From Actinomycetota bacterium (GTDB lineage: Bacteria > Actinomycetota > Actinomycetes > Nanopelagicales > Nanopelagicaceae), in the NCBI GenBank assembly GCA_947449535.1, contig CANFRP010000005.1, positions 1 through 64,000 of the forward strand: 64,000 nucleotides of DNA, given 5' to 3'. Every line of letters begins with the position of its first letter. Positions within the stretch are counted from its first letter, which is position 1. Of the stretch, positions 32,874 through 45,140 are shown piece by piece. Below the pieces are notes generated by a model, which was not told the origin of the DNA, did no database searches, and worked only from the letters and a program-made list of their open reading frames with translations. The position numbers were made by a program, and so were the translations under genes.

Positions 32874-35534
32874 GTGGCCAAGGTCCGCGTTTACGAGTTA
32901 GCAAAAGAAGTTGGTTTAGAGAGCAAAGAGCTCCTCGCGAAGTTACAAGAAGTCGGCGAGTTCGTTCGTTCCGCATCCTCAACTGTTGAAGCGCCAGTAG
33001 TGCGTAAGTTGATGGAAAAATTCCCTGAGCTCAAGGCTGCACAAGCCCCAGCAAAGCCAGTGAAAAAAGCTGCCGCAAAGAAAGCTGCTGCAAAACCTGC
33101 AGCGCCTTCACAAGAAGAGATTGAAGCGGCGCTCGCTTCGCTTCCAGAAGAGACCCGTTCCCAAATTGCCGCGATGCCAAGTGCGCCAATTTCCGAACCC
33201 CATACAAATACTTCAGTTCCACCAGCTGCATCAAAGCCAGCACCTGGCGCTCCAACAATTCCTTCTCCCGCTATGCCGCGACCACCGCGCGCAGGAAATA
33301 ATCCATTTACTGCAGGATCAAATGGTGCAATTCCACGTCCACCTGCACAACGTCAGTTGCGTCCAGGTGAGCGTCCACCGATGGCAGGTAATCGTCCAGG
33401 TTCAGTACGTCCAGGATTTGCGGCACGTCCGCAAGTAGGTCGCCCAGGATTTGCAGGCGCTCCTCGTCCAACAGGTTCTGGTGCTGGTACAGGTGCACCA
33501 TCTTCTCCGTACCGCACAACAGGTGCAGGAGCCGGAGCTCCCGGTGCACCAGGTGGAAATTTTGGTCCGAATAAAACTGGCGGTCCAGGTCGTCATCAAC
33601 GCGGCGGTGCTGCAGGCGCATTTGGAAAACAAGGTGGCAAGTCACGTAAAGCGCATAAGAGTAAGAAAGCATTGCGTGAAGAGTTCGACAATATGGCAGC
33701 GCCATCACTGGGCGGAGCAGTTATCCCTCATGGTGATGGAAAGACTTCTATTCGCCTACGCCGTGGCGCAACTCTGATGGATTTTGCCGAGAAGATCGGT
33801 GGCGATCCAGCAGCTCTAGTGTCAGCGCTCTTCCACTTGGGTGAAATGGTTACTGCTACCCAATCAGTTGATGAAGATACTTTCATGCTGCTCGGAGCAG
33901 AACTTGGTTATGTTATTCAAGTAGTTAGCCCAGAAGATGAAGACCGCGAGCTACTCTCTGAGTTTGATATCAATCTTGAGCAGGAACTTGCTGATATCAG
34001 CGATGAAGATCTTGTTGTGCGCTCGCCAATTGTTACCGTCATGGGCCACGTCGATCACGGTAAGACTCGTCTCTTGGATGCGATTCGTCAGACTGAAGTT
34101 ACAAAATCAGAAGCTGGTGGAATTACTCAGCACATCGGTGCTTATCAAATTCACCATGATCACGATGGCGTCAATCGTGCAATCACCTTTATTGATACAC
34201 CAGGTCACGAAGCATTTACCGCTATGCGTGCTCGTGGTGCAAAGGTCACAGATATCGCAGTACTCGTAGTTGCCGCTGATGATGGAGTGATGCCTCAGAC
34301 CATTGAAGCTCTCAACCACGCACAAGCTGCAGATGTTCCAATCGTTGTCGCTGTAAACAAGGTCGATAAGGAAGGCGCCAACCCAGATAAGGTCCGCCAG
34401 CAATTGACCGAGTACAACCTCGTCGCTGAGGAGTACGGCGGAGACACTATGTTCATCAACGTATCTGCGAAGGCAGGCACCGGTATTGATGAGCTAATCG
34501 ATGCGATCCTCTTGGTTGCAGATGCTGCAATTGATCTTCGCGCCGTAGCAGATGATGTTGCTCGCGGTGTTGCAATTGAAGCTAATCTCGATAAGGGCCG
34601 TGGTCCGGTTGCAACTGTTTTGGTTCAACGAGGAACACTTCATGTCGGAGATGCCATTGTCGCTGGTGGTGCATACGGCCGTGTTCGTGCCATGTTAGAT
34701 GAGAATGGAAAGCCTGTTGAAGAAGCTGGTCCATCTCGCCCAGTTCAAGTTCTCGGTTTCACATCTGTTCCGGGCGCTGGCGACACATTTATGGTTGCGG
34801 AAGATGATCGCACTGCTCGCCAGATTGCTGAGAAGCGCCAGCTTGCAATGCGTAATGCTCTTCTCGCTAAGACTCGTAAGAAAGTCTCACTCGAAGACTT
34901 TATGGAGCAATCCAAGATCTCAACTCTCAATCTCATCATCAAGGGCGACGTTTCTGGATCCGTGGAAGCTCTCGAAGATGCGCTCATGCAACTCGATGTT
35001 GGCGACGAAGTTGATCTTCGTGTTATCCATCGCGGCGTAGGCGCAATCACAAAGGGTGATGTGACTCTTGCATCTGCTTCAACTGCTGTAATCATCGGTT
35101 ACAACGTAAAGCCAGAACCGCAGACTGCAATCTTTGCTGATGCTGAAGGCGTAGAGATTCGTTTCTACACCGTCATCTACCAGGCCATCGAAGAGATCGA
35201 AGCTTCACTCAAGGGCTTGCTTAAGCCAGAGTTTGAAGAAGTCGTCCTTGGAAATGCTGAAGTTCGCGATATCTTTAAATCATCAAAGGTCGGCGATATC
35301 GCAGGTTCTATCGTTCAAGATGGACTTATCCGACGCAATGCAAAGGCTCGTACTTTGCGCGCCGGTGTTGTTATCGCAGAAGGCCTCACCATCGAATCGC
35401 TTCGCCGATTTAAGGATGATGCCACTGAAGTTCGAGAAGGATTTGAGTGCGGTATCGGACTCGGAAACTTCAAGGAGCTTGAAGTAGGCGACATCATTCA
35501 GACCTACGAGTTGCAAGAGAAGAAGCGCGCATAA
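32874..35534 (+). CDS. infB: Translation initiation factor IF-2
   Basis: [24 protein letters not shown]..., GTPase [27 protein letters not shown] start at 32874. Confidence 0.96.
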   Translation: MAKVRVYELAKEVGLESKELLAKLQEVGEFVRSASSTVEAPVVRKLMEKFPELKAAQAPAKPVKKAAAKKAAAKPAAPSQEEIEAALASLPEETRSQIAAMPSAPISEPHTNTSVPPAASKPAPGAPTIPSPAMPRPPRAGNNPFTAGSNGAIPRPPAQRQLRPGERPPMAGNRPGSVRPGFAARPQVGRPGFAGAPRPTGSGAGTGAPSSPYRTTGAGAGAPGAPGGNFGPNKTGGPGRHQRGGAAGAFGKQGGKSRKAHKSKKALREEFDNMAAPSLGGAVIPHGDGKTSIRLRRGATLMDFAEKIGGDPAALVSALFHLGEMVTATQSVDEDTFMLLGAELGYVIQVVSPEDEDRELLSEFDINLEQELADISDEDLVVRSPIVTVMGHVDHGKTRLLDAIRQTEVTKSEAGGITQHIGAYQIHHDHDGVNRAITFIDTPGHEAFTAMRARGAKVTDIAVLVVAADDGVMPQTIEALNHAQAADVPIVVAVNKVDKEGANPDKVRQQLTEYNLVAEEYGGDTMFINVSAKAGTGIDELIDAILLVADAAIDLRAVADDVARGVAIEANLDKGRGPVATVLVQRGTLHVGDAIVAGGAYGRVRAMLDENGKPVEEAGPSRPVQVLGFTSVPGAGDTFMVAEDDRTARQIAEKRQLAMRNALLAKTRKKVSLEDFMEQSKISTLNLIIKGDVSGSVEALEDALMQLDVGDEVDLRVIHRGVGAITKGDVTLASASTAVIIGYNVKPEPQTAIFADAEGVEIRFYTVIYQAIEEIEASLKGLLKPEFEEVVLGNAEVRDIFKSSKVGDIAGSIVQDGLIRRNAKARTLRAGVVIAEGLTIESLRRFKDDATEVREGFECGIGLGNFKELEVGDIIQTYELQEKKRA

Positions 35535-35537
35535 TTC

Positions 35538-35954
35538 ATGGCTTCCAATCGCGCACTTAAAGTGGCAGACCGCATTAGAGAAGTGGTTGCACATTCCCTA
35601 GAGACGCGGGTCAAAGATCCGCGTCTTGGGTTTGTGACACTTACTGATGTTCGAGTCACTGGCGATCTCCAGCAAGCATCAATTTTTTATACCGTGATGG
35701 GAGATGATGCTGCTCGTATTGATACCGCTGCTGCTCTCTCTTCGGCAAAAGGAATGTTGCGATCTGAAGTTGGCGCGCAGCTAGGTTTGCGAATTACACC
35801 GACCATTGAATTCTTTGAAGATGGATTGCAGGAGACTGCAAGTGCAATGAATGATCTAATGGCGCAAGTTCGTGCGCGAGATGCCGAGCTTGCCAAGATC
35901 CGTGAAGGTGCAAAGCCAGCTGGCGATGCAGACCCTTATAAGGTTCGCGAATAA
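35538..35954 (+). CDS. rbfA: Ribosome-binding factor A
   Basis: RALKVADRIREVVAHSLETRVKDPRLGFVTLTDVRVTGDLQQASIFYTV. Confidence 0.95.
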   Translation: MASNRALKVADRIREVVAHSLETRVKDPRLGFVTLTDVRVTGDLQQASIFYTVMGDDAARIDTAAALSSAKGMLRSEVGAQLGLRITPTIEFFEDGLQETASAMNDLMAQVRARDAELAKIREGAKPAGDADPYKVRE

Positions 35955-35963
35955 TTTTCTTAG

Positions 35964-36836
35964 ATGTCAGCGCACGGATTTCTCCTTGTAGATAAAGCAG
36001 GCGGTATGACGAGCCACGATGTTGTGGCAAAGATGCGAAAGAAATTTGGTACCAAGCGAGTCGGCCATGCCGGCACTCTCGATCCGATGGCTACCGGTGT
36101 TTTAGTTTTAGGTATAGGAAATGCAACTCGATTGCTGCAATATGTCACTGATGGAGTAAAGGCCTATGACGGCACTATCCGCCTAGGTTCGGCGACTCAC
36201 ACAGATGACAAAGAGGGAGATCTGATAAGTCAGAAAAATCCTTCGGGAGTCAGTGATGAAGCAATTGCTGCCGGCCTCACATCAATGGTGGGAACGATTA
36301 AGCAACGCCCTAGCTCAGTCTCTGCAATCAAAATAGATGGGAAAGCCGCGCACCAACGTATTCGCGAAGGTGAAGATGTAGTAATTCCCGAGCGTGAAGT
36401 AACCATTTCTGAAATCTCCATTCTCGCCATCGATCGTGGTGCGGATTTCATTGATATTAAAGTTTCTGTCACCTGCTCCGCTGGAACATATATTCGCGCC
36501 ATTGCACGGGATTTAGGTGAAATGCTGGAAGTAGGCGGTCATCTCACCGAGCTTCGCCGCACCCTTGTCTCTCCCTTTAGCCTTGATGAATGCGCACCCC
36601 AAGAAAGCGTCGAACCAATTTCCATTGCAGATGGAATAGCTCGAATATTTCCATGCCGAGATCTGGAATTAGATGAGATGACTGAAATCTCCTTCGGTCG
36701 CTTTCTGGCTCCCAATCCTGGCGCTGGCATATTCGCTGCGCTAAATGCGCAAGGTGAATTTGCAGCGCTCCTGGTGAATAAAGAGATCACAGGCAAAACG
36801 ATGGCTGCCCCCATTCTCGTTGCTGTGAAAGAATAA
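35964..36836 (+). CDS. truB: tRNA pseudouridine(55) synthase
   Basis: GFLLVDKAGGMTSHDVVAKMRKKFGTKRVGHAGTLDPMATGVL. Confidence 0.96.
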   Translation: MSAHGFLLVDKAGGMTSHDVVAKMRKKFGTKRVGHAGTLDPMATGVLVLGIGNATRLLQYVTDGVKAYDGTIRLGSATHTDDKEGDLISQKNPSGVSDEAIAAGLTSMVGTIKQRPSSVSAIKIDGKAAHQRIREGEDVVIPEREVTISEISILAIDRGADFIDIKVSVTCSAGTYIRAIARDLGEMLEVGGHLTELRRTLVSPFSLDECAPQESVEPISIADGIARIFPCRDLELDEMTEISFGRFLAPNPGAGIFAALNAQGEFAALLVNKEITGKTMAAPILVAVKE

Positions 36837-36840
36837 GCAG

Positions 36841-37716
36841 ATGTCGACCACCGTCATTATTGGAATTTTCGATGGAGTTCATTGTGGTCATCAAGAACTC
36901 TTGGCTTTGGCCAAGAGCCACGGTCATGTCACTGCTCTAACTTTCGATCCTCACCCCACATCGATATTCGCTCCAGAGCGCACACCGTCGCAAATCATTT
37001 CGATCGATGATCGTATTGCGCTATTAAAAAAGCATGGAGCTGATGAGGTCGTTGTTATTCCCTTTACAAAGGAATTCGCGGCGCTATCTCCGGCGGATTT
37101 CATCGCTCAGATCTTGGTCGAAAAGTTGCATGCTTCGCATGTCATCGTGGGGGAGAACTTCACATTCGGACATAAGGCAGCGGGAACTGCACAAACGCTT
37201 AAGGATTCTTCGGCAGGTTTTGCAACTTCGATTGTGAAGCTAGAAGAGAATCGTGGAGTTCCGGTCTCATCTACTCGGATTCGCCATCTGATTTCAGATG
37301 GAGATATCGAGCGCGCGGCAGAACTGCTCACTCGCAATCATTACCTCGTGGGACCTGTTGTGCATGGCGAGAAGCGTGGTCGCGAAATTGGCTACCCGAC
37401 TGCAAATATCGGGCTCACCTCACTTGCCACAATTCCGGCCGATGGAATTTACGCCGGTTGGCTCACAGTCGAAGGTGATCGTTGGCCAGCTGCAATCTCA
37501 ATTGGCACCAACCCAACTTTTCCAGGTGTTCGTGGTCGCCAAGTTGAGGCATATGCCCTCGATCAGGTTGGACTCGATCTCTACGATAAAGTCGCAACTG
37601 TTGAGTTTGTGGCTCGTCTTCGCGATACCTTGAAATTTGATGGACTTGATCCATTGCTCGTGCAGATGAAGAAAGATTGTGACCAAGCGCGCGACTTACT
37701 AGTAGGAGGAAAATAA
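36841..37716 (+). CDS. ribF: Riboflavin kinase/FAD synthetase
   Basis: VIIGIFDGVHCGHQELLALA, GREIGYPTANIGL. Confidence 0.94.
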   Translation: MSTTVIIGIFDGVHCGHQELLALAKSHGHVTALTFDPHPTSIFAPERTPSQIISIDDRIALLKKHGADEVVVIPFTKEFAALSPADFIAQILVEKLHASHVIVGENFTFGHKAAGTAQTLKDSSAGFATSIVKLEENRGVPVSSTRIRHLISDGDIERAAELLTRNHYLVGPVVHGEKRGREIGYPTANIGLTSLATIPADGIYAGWLTVEGDRWPAAISIGTNPTFPGVRGRQVEAYALDQVGLDLYDKVATVEFVARLRDTLKFDGLDPLLVQMKKDCDQARDLLVGGK

Positions 37717-38313
37717 ATGCAAGCAGATATGTGGTTCGATCCGATTTGCCCATTCGCTTGGATAACCTCTCGTTGGTTAATTGAAGTAACTCCGCAGCGC
37801 AATCTCCAAGTGGATTACAACATCATGTCACTTGCTCACCTCAATAAGGATCGCGAAGTTGATGCGGCACATGCAGATGCATTTGCGAAATCATGGTTTG
37901 CTACCCGCTTAATCGCTGGCGTTAAAGCAGAGCATGGCGCCCAATATGTGCTCCCGCTCTACACCGCAATCGGCACTCGAATCCATAATCGGAAAGAGAA
38001 GTTGTCGAAAGAACTCTTGCTCTCAGCAGTTCAAGAAGTGGGACTAGTAGAAGATGTTATGAATTACTGCGATGACAGCTCATGGGATGCTGAAGTAATA
38101 AAGTCACATGATGCTGCGATTGCACTTGTAGGAAGTGATGTCGGCACTCCTGTGATTGGAGTTGCTGGAGTCGGCTTCTTTGGCCCAGTTATTTCACCAG
38201 CCCCCAAAGGCGTTGAAGCGGCCAAACTTTGGGATGGCGTGCTTGCATTGGCCCAATATCCAGGCTTCTTTGAACTCAAGCGCTCACGTACTGTGGGACC
38301 GATTTTTGATTAA
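37717..38313 (+). CDS. DsbA-family protein, Rv2466c-like (mycothiol-dependent) with monothiol CPFA motif
   Basis: WFDPICPFAWITSRWLIEV...GTPVIGVAGVGFFGPVIS...FFELKRSRTVGPIFD. Confidence 0.8.
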   Translation: MQADMWFDPICPFAWITSRWLIEVTPQRNLQVDYNIMSLAHLNKDREVDAAHADAFAKSWFATRLIAGVKAEHGAQYVLPLYTAIGTRIHNRKEKLSKELLLSAVQEVGLVEDVMNYCDDSSWDAEVIKSHDAAIALVGSDVGTPVIGVAGVGFFGPVISPAPKGVEAAKLWDGVLALAQYPGFFELKRSRTVGPIFD

Positions 38314-38326
38314 TTACCCCCGCTGG

Positions 38327-38406
38327 TAAACTTTATCCACAAGCGAGTAATCGTGCCTTCGTGATTTACACCGAGGCCCTCGTGACAGTTACAGGGAGTA
38401 CCACAC
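38327..38406 (+). promoter_or_regulatory. Candidate rpsO promoter (-10 TAAACT) and structured leader
   Basis: TAAACT at 38327-38332; CCTTCGTG-ATTTA-CACCGAGG hairpin competing with CGAG-GCC-CTCG and CCCT...AGGG before the SD GGGAG. Confidence 0.45.
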
Positions 38407-38676
38407 ATGGCATTACAGCCAGCCGAGAAAAAAGAGATCATCACAAAGTACGGAACTTCCGCGACTGACACAGGAAGCCCAGAAGCACAGATCGCATTGC
38501 TATCACGCCGCATTGAGCAGATCACCGATCACCTCAAGACCAACAAGCATGACCACCACAACCGTCGTGGACTTTTGCTTCTCGTTGGTAAGCGCCGCCG
38601 TATTTTGCAATACCTCGCTAAGACAGATGTAACTCGTTACCGCGCAATTATCGAAAAACTCGGTATTCGCCGCTAA
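38407..38676 (+). CDS. rpsO: 30S ribosomal protein S15
   Basis: [49 protein letters not shown]. Confidence 0.97.
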   Translation: MALQPAEKKEIITKYGTSATDTGSPEAQIALLSRRIEQITDHLKTNKHDHHNRRGLLLLVGKRRRILQYLAKTDVTRYRAIIEKLGIRR

Positions 38677-38759
38677 GTAATTTAAGAGTTAAGTAAAAGC
38701 TAATTAGCAATCCCGCTATGCAGCTAAGCAAGACAGTTGGCAAGACCTCACATTCGCTA

Positions 38760-38840
38760 ATTGGTCCTCGGTAGTGGTTTCCGGATTTGATATCCGTGAA
38801 CTTCGATCGAAGATCCATTTCGGAGTGTCAGGGGTTTTGC
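38760..38840 (+). ncRNA. Probable Actino-pnp type leader RNA upstream of pnp
   Basis: Position between rpsO and pnp; GGTCCTCGGTAGTGGTTTCCGGATTTGATATCCG...CTTCGATCGAAG...CGGAGTGTC with CGGAT/ATCCG, CTTCG/CGAAG and TTCCG/CGGAG pairings. Confidence 0.6.
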
Positions 38841-38865
38841 AAGCTTTAAAGAAATGGAGCGACCT

Positions 38866-41073
38866 ATGGAAGGTCAAGATGTTAAGTTCGCCGTTGCAAA
38901 GATTGATAACGGCAAGTTCGGAAAGCGCGAGATCCGTTTTGAAACCGGCCGCCTAGCACGTCAAGCTGCAGGTACTGCAGTCGTATATCTCGATGATGAT
39001 TCAATGTTGCTCTCAGCAACAACAGCATCGAAGCAACCAAAAGAGCATTTCGACTTCTTCCCACTTACCGTGGATGTTGAAGAGCGTATGTATGCAGCAG
39101 GAAAAATCCCTGGTTCATTCTTCCGTCGCGAAGGACGTCCATCAGAGGATGCAATCCTTACCTGCCGTTTGATCGATCGCCCACTTCGCCCATCATTCGC
39201 GAAGGGTCTTCGTAACGAAATTCAGATCGTTGTGACCGTTATGGCTCTCAACCCAGATCACATGTACGACGTAATCGCGATCAACGCGGCATCTATGTCG
39301 ACTCAACTCGCAGGATTGCCATTCTCTGGCCCAATCGGTGGAGTGCGCGTTGCACTTATCGAAGGTCAATGGGTTGCATTCCCGAACCACTCAGATCTTG
39401 AGAAGGCTGTATTCGACATGGTCGTTGCAGGTCGTATCTCCAATGATGGCGATGTTGCCGTCATGATGGTGGAAGCAGAAGCAACAGTTCAGACAATCGA
39501 CCTCATCAAGAATGGCGCAGTTGCACCAACTGAAGAGATTGTTGGACAGGGACTTGAAGCTGCAAAGCCATTCATTCGAATTCTCTGTGAAGCACAGATG
39601 GAACTCGCAAAGGTCGCTGCTAAAGAGACTGGCGAATTCCCTCGCTTCTTGGATTACCAAGATGATGTTTACGCTGCAGTTGAAAAGGCATCGAAAGATG
39701 ACATTGCAAAGGCACTTACCATTGCTGGTAAGCAAGAGCGCGAAACCAAGCTCGATGAGATCTCTGATTCTGTTAAGGCATCTTTTGCTACAGAGTTTGA
39801 AGGCCGCGAGAAGGAAGTTTCTGCAGCCATTCGCTCAGTCACCAAGAAGCTTGTACGTCAGCGCGTATTGCGCGACAAGATCCGTATCGATGGCCGTGGT
39901 CTTCGCGACATTCGTCCATTGACCGCCGAGGTTGAAGTTGTTCCTCGCGTTCACGGTTCTGCAATCTTTGAACGTGGCGAGACTCAGATCCTGGGAGTCA
40001 CCACACTTAATATGCTTAAGATGGAGATGCAGCTCGATACTTTGAGCCCAGAGCATCACAAGCGTTACATGCACAACTACAACTTCCCTCCTTACTCAGT
40101 AGGAGAGACCGGCCGCGTTGGATCACCAAAGCGCCGCGAAATCGGACACGGTGCACTCGCAGAGCGCGCCCTACTTCCTGTTCTTCCATCACGCGAAGAG
40201 TTCCCTTACGCAATCCGTCAGGTCTCAGAAGCGCTTGGATCAAACGGCTCAACTTCTATGGGTTCAGTATGTGCATCGACTATGTCATTGCTTAACGCTG
40301 GTGTTCCTTTGAAGTCTCCTGTTGCAGGTATTGCTATGGGTCTTATCTCTGATGATGTTGATGGAAAGACAGAATATGTCGCCCTCACAGATATCCTCGG
40401 AGCAGAAGATGCATTTGGCGATATGGACTTCAAGGTTGCCGGTACCCGTGATTTCGTAACCGCACTTCAACTCGATACCAAGCTCGATGGAATTCCTGCA
40501 TCAGTACTTTCTGCAGCGCTCCTTCAAGCTAAAGAAGCACGTATCACCATCCTCGATGTCATGATCCAAGCTATTGATGCACCAGATGAGATGAGCTTGC
40601 TCGCTCCTCGCATCATCAGCGTCAAGGTTCCGGTCGATCTGATCGGTGCCATCATCGGACCTAAGGGCAAGATGATCAACCAGATTCAAGATGAGACCGG
40701 CGCAGATATCACCATTGAAGATGATGGAACTGTCTACATCGGTGCACTCGAAGGTTCACAAGCAGAAGCAGCAAAGGCCATGATCGATGCAATTGCAAAC
40801 CCAGTAGTTCCCAAGGTTGGCGAGCGTTTCAATGGCGCTGTTGTAAAGCTTGCAACATTCGGTGCATTTATCTCACTCGTACCAGGCAAAGATGGCTTGC
40901 TCCACATCTCGCAGATTCGCAAGATGCATGGCGGAAAGCGCATCGAGAACCTAGAAGAGGTCATGAAGGTCGGCGACAAGATTCAAGTCGAGATCCAAGA
41001 GATCGATCCAAAGGGCAAGTTCTCATTGGTTGCTGTTGACGCAGATGGAAACATCTACGGCGCCGGAGAATAA
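38866..41073 (+). CDS. pnp: Polyribonucleotide nucleotidyltransferase
   Basis: [49 protein letters not shown] and S1 domains; likely ATG 38866 with GGAG at 38855 (38854 also possible). Confidence 0.96.
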   Translation: MEGQDVKFAVAKIDNGKFGKREIRFETGRLARQAAGTAVVYLDDDSMLLSATTASKQPKEHFDFFPLTVDVEERMYAAGKIPGSFFRREGRPSEDAILTCRLIDRPLRPSFAKGLRNEIQIVVTVMALNPDHMYDVIAINAASMSTQLAGLPFSGPIGGVRVALIEGQWVAFPNHSDLEKAVFDMVVAGRISNDGDVAVMMVEAEATVQTIDLIKNGAVAPTEEIVGQGLEAAKPFIRILCEAQMELAKVAAKETGEFPRFLDYQDDVYAAVEKASKDDIAKALTIAGKQERETKLDEISDSVKASFATEFEGREKEVSAAIRSVTKKLVRQRVLRDKIRIDGRGLRDIRPLTAEVEVVPRVHGSAIFERGETQILGVTTLNMLKMEMQLDTLSPEHHKRYMHNYNFPPYSVGETGRVGSPKRREIGHGALAERALLPVLPSREEFPYAIRQVSEALGSNGSTSMGSVCASTMSLLNAGVPLKSPVAGIAMGLISDDVDGKTEYVALTDILGAEDAFGDMDFKVAGTRDFVTALQLDTKLDGIPASVLSAALLQAKEARITILDVMIQAIDAPDEMSLLAPRIISVKVPVDLIGAIIGPKGKMINQIQDETGADITIEDDGTVYIGALEGSQAEAAKAMIDAIANPVVPKVGERFNGAVVKLATFGAFISLVPGKDGLLHISQIRKMHGGKRIENLEEVMKVGDKIQVEIQEIDPKGKFSLVAVDADGNIYGAGE

Positions 41074-41087
41074 CCAGAAGTAAAAGA

Positions 41088-43105
<2,018 letters not shown>

Positions 43106-43130
43106 TTTTCCCAGAGACTAAGGAGCAGAC

Positions 43131-43382
43131 ATGTCATCAATAACTATGTATGGAGCAGATTGGTGCGGAGATTGCCGCCGCTCAAAGCGATTCTTGGACG
43201 ACAACAAGGTGTCATACACCTATGTCGACGTTGAAGTAGATCTCACTGCAGCTGACAAAGTCATCGAAATCAATGGGGGAGCGAAATCAATCCCAGTAAT
43301 CGTTTTTGAAGATGGAACTCATCTCACCGAGCCATCCGATAATGATCTCAAAGCAAAGCTTGAGGCACTAAAAGTTCTTTAA
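43131..43382 (+). CDS. Mycoredoxin/glutaredoxin-like protein
   Basis: TMYGADWCGDCRRSKRFLDDNKVSYTYVDVE; 83 aa. Confidence 0.88.
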   Translation: MSSITMYGADWCGDCRRSKRFLDDNKVSYTYVDVEVDLTAADKVIEINGGAKSIPVIVFEDGTHLTEPSDNDLKAKLEALKVL

Positions 43383-43389
43383 TACCTAA

Positions 43390-43695
43390 TTAATATCGAT
43401 ACACAATCGCAGATGTAATAGCGGCGCCGACTACCACTACTGGGAAAGGCGCCTTTGCTATGAGCGCAGCAATCGCAAATCCCACACCCGCAGCGCGGTG
43501 ATCGATGATGTACTTGGTCTTTTCAGTCATGGTTTGAACGATAACCAGACCACTGAGTAGCGCGATCGGAATCAAATTATTAATGCGCTGAATCCGAGGA
43601 TGGCTGAGCCAGAACTCTGGGACGGCAGAACCTAAATATTTCAAAGCAAAGGCAAGAGCGCTAGAACCAATCAGCGCAATCCAAGTTTTACTCAC
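43390..43695 (-). CDS. azlD: Branched-chain amino acid export subunit, AzlD family
   Basis: Small hydrophobic ORF following AzlC in the same direction; start chosen as GTG at 43695. Confidence 0.8.
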   Translation of the reverse strand: MSKTWIALIGSSALAFALKYLGSAVPEFWLSHPRIQRINNLIPIALLSGLVIVQTMTEKTKYIIDHRAAGVGFAIAALIAKAPFPVVVVGAAITSAIVYRY

Positions 43696-44332
43696 TTCGC
43701 CACCCCACAACAATGGCGATTAGTGCACAACTAATAATCGGAACTCCTGCGGGAACGTTGGGAACCAGCACTAAAGCGAGAACAAGTGATGCTGCCGCAA
43801 CTGCCCAAGTCGCGCGCTCTTTTAGTCGCGGCCAGAGCATTCCCAAGAAAGCGGCAGGAACAGCGGCATCAAGACCCCAAGCTGATGGATCGCCAATCGC
43901 GTTTGCACCGAGTGCGCCCATTAGAGTGAAGAGATTCCAGAAGAGAAAGACGCCTAGGCCGGTGTACCAAAATCCTTTGCGGGCATCGACCTCATTCGAT
44001 TGAGAAAGTGCAACGCCAGTGGATTCATCGATGGTGATTTGTGCGCCTATTGCTCGTCGCCAACCTTTATGTTTCAAGATAGAAGACATGCGCAATCCGT
44101 AGAGAGCATTTCGAGTACCAAGCAGAGTCGAGGTTGCGATCGCACTTGCCGCAGAACCACCTGCGCCCATGACTCCAATCACTGCGAATTGGGATGCGCC
44201 AGAGAATAAAAGGAGCGAGAGTAGGCAAGCTTGAAGAACGGTGAAATGGTTAGCGACTGCGGAAGCGCCAAATGCTGAACCATATGCGCCCACCGTAAAA
44301 CTCACGCTAAAGGAATCTCGCTTCACTGACAC
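43688..44332 (-). CDS. azlC: Branched-chain amino acid export subunit, AzlC family
   Basis: SVSFTVGAYGSAFGASAVANHFTVLQACLLSLLLFSGASQFAVIGVM; the ORF extends past thyX start, so a GTG near 44332 is more likely. Confidence 0.8.
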   Translation of the reverse strand: MSVKRDSFSVSFTVGAYGSAFGASAVANHFTVLQACLLSLLLFSGASQFAVIGVMGAGGSAASAIATSTLLGTRNALYGLRMSSILKHKGWRRAIGAQITIDESTGVALSQSNEVDARKGFWYTGLGVFLFWNLFTLMGALGANAIGDPSAWGLDAAVPAAFLGMLWPRLKERATWAVAAASLVLALVLVPNVPAGVPIISCALIAIVVGWRSE

Positions 44333-44387
44333 GCCGATATTCTGCCGTATCCACCAAGGCTTGCGTGCCGTTCTATAGGGTCGGGGC

Positions 44388-45122
44388 ATGAGTGAGAAAA
44401 CTGAGCATTTCCCAATCCAGTTCCGTGAAGATATGACCGTAGAACTCGTTAAGGCAAGCGCGAGCGATTCAGATGTTATCTGGGCAGCGCGGGTATCGAC
44501 TGCGGGTGATAAATCCTTGGAATCTGTGGGAAGTGATGCTTCAGAGGCTGCCGGTCTCATTAACTACTTGGCCCGTGAACGACATGGCTCTCCCTTCGAG
44601 CACACCTCCATGACTTTCTTTATTTCGGCACCAATCTTTGTATTCCGTGAATTCATGCGTCACCGCATCGCTTCTTACAATGAAGAGAGTGGTCGATATC
44701 GCGAATTGCGTCCGGTCTTCTACGTGCCCAGCAAAGAGCGCAAACTCGTTCAAGTAGGAAAACCAGGTGCGTATACATTTGTAGATGGAACCACTGAGCA
44801 GTACACAATGACCGTTGCTGCTATTAAAGAGACCTGCACCTTGGCATATGAGAATTACACAAAATTATTGGATGTCGGAGTTGCTCGCGAAGTTGCCCGC
44901 GCAGTCTTGCCCGTGACTTTATATTCATCGATGTATGTGACAATGAATGCTCGTGCGCTGATGAATTTCCTGTCACTTCGCACTTCAAGTGAGGGTTCAC
45001 ATTTTCCTAGCTACCCACAACGTGAAATTGAGATGGTTGCCGAGCAAATGGAAGCCCATTTTGCACAATTGATGCCTCTCACATACGGGGCCTTCCAAAA
45101 GTCTGGACGAATTGCTCCTTAA
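44388..45122 (+). CDS. thyX: Flavin-dependent thymidylate synthase
   Basis: RHRIASYNEESGRY (ThyX RHR motif), 244 aa. Confidence 0.96.
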   Translation: MSEKTEHFPIQFREDMTVELVKASASDSDVIWAARVSTAGDKSLESVGSDASEAAGLINYLARERHGSPFEHTSMTFFISAPIFVFREFMRHRIASYNEESGRYRELRPVFYVPSKERKLVQVGKPGAYTFVDGTTEQYTMTVAAIKETCTLAYENYTKLLDVGVAREVARAVLPVTLYSSMYVTMNARALMNFLSLRTSSEGSHFPSYPQREIEMVAEQMEAHFAQLMPLTYGAFQKSGRIAP

Positions 45123-45140
45123 TCAGGGTAACCTTCGCCT

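Noticed and set aside
33031-33660. Repetitive Pro/Gly/Ala/Arg-rich stretch as a tandem repeat array
   Set aside because: It encodes the low-complexity linker of IF-2, normal for actinobacterial infB; no regular unit length.
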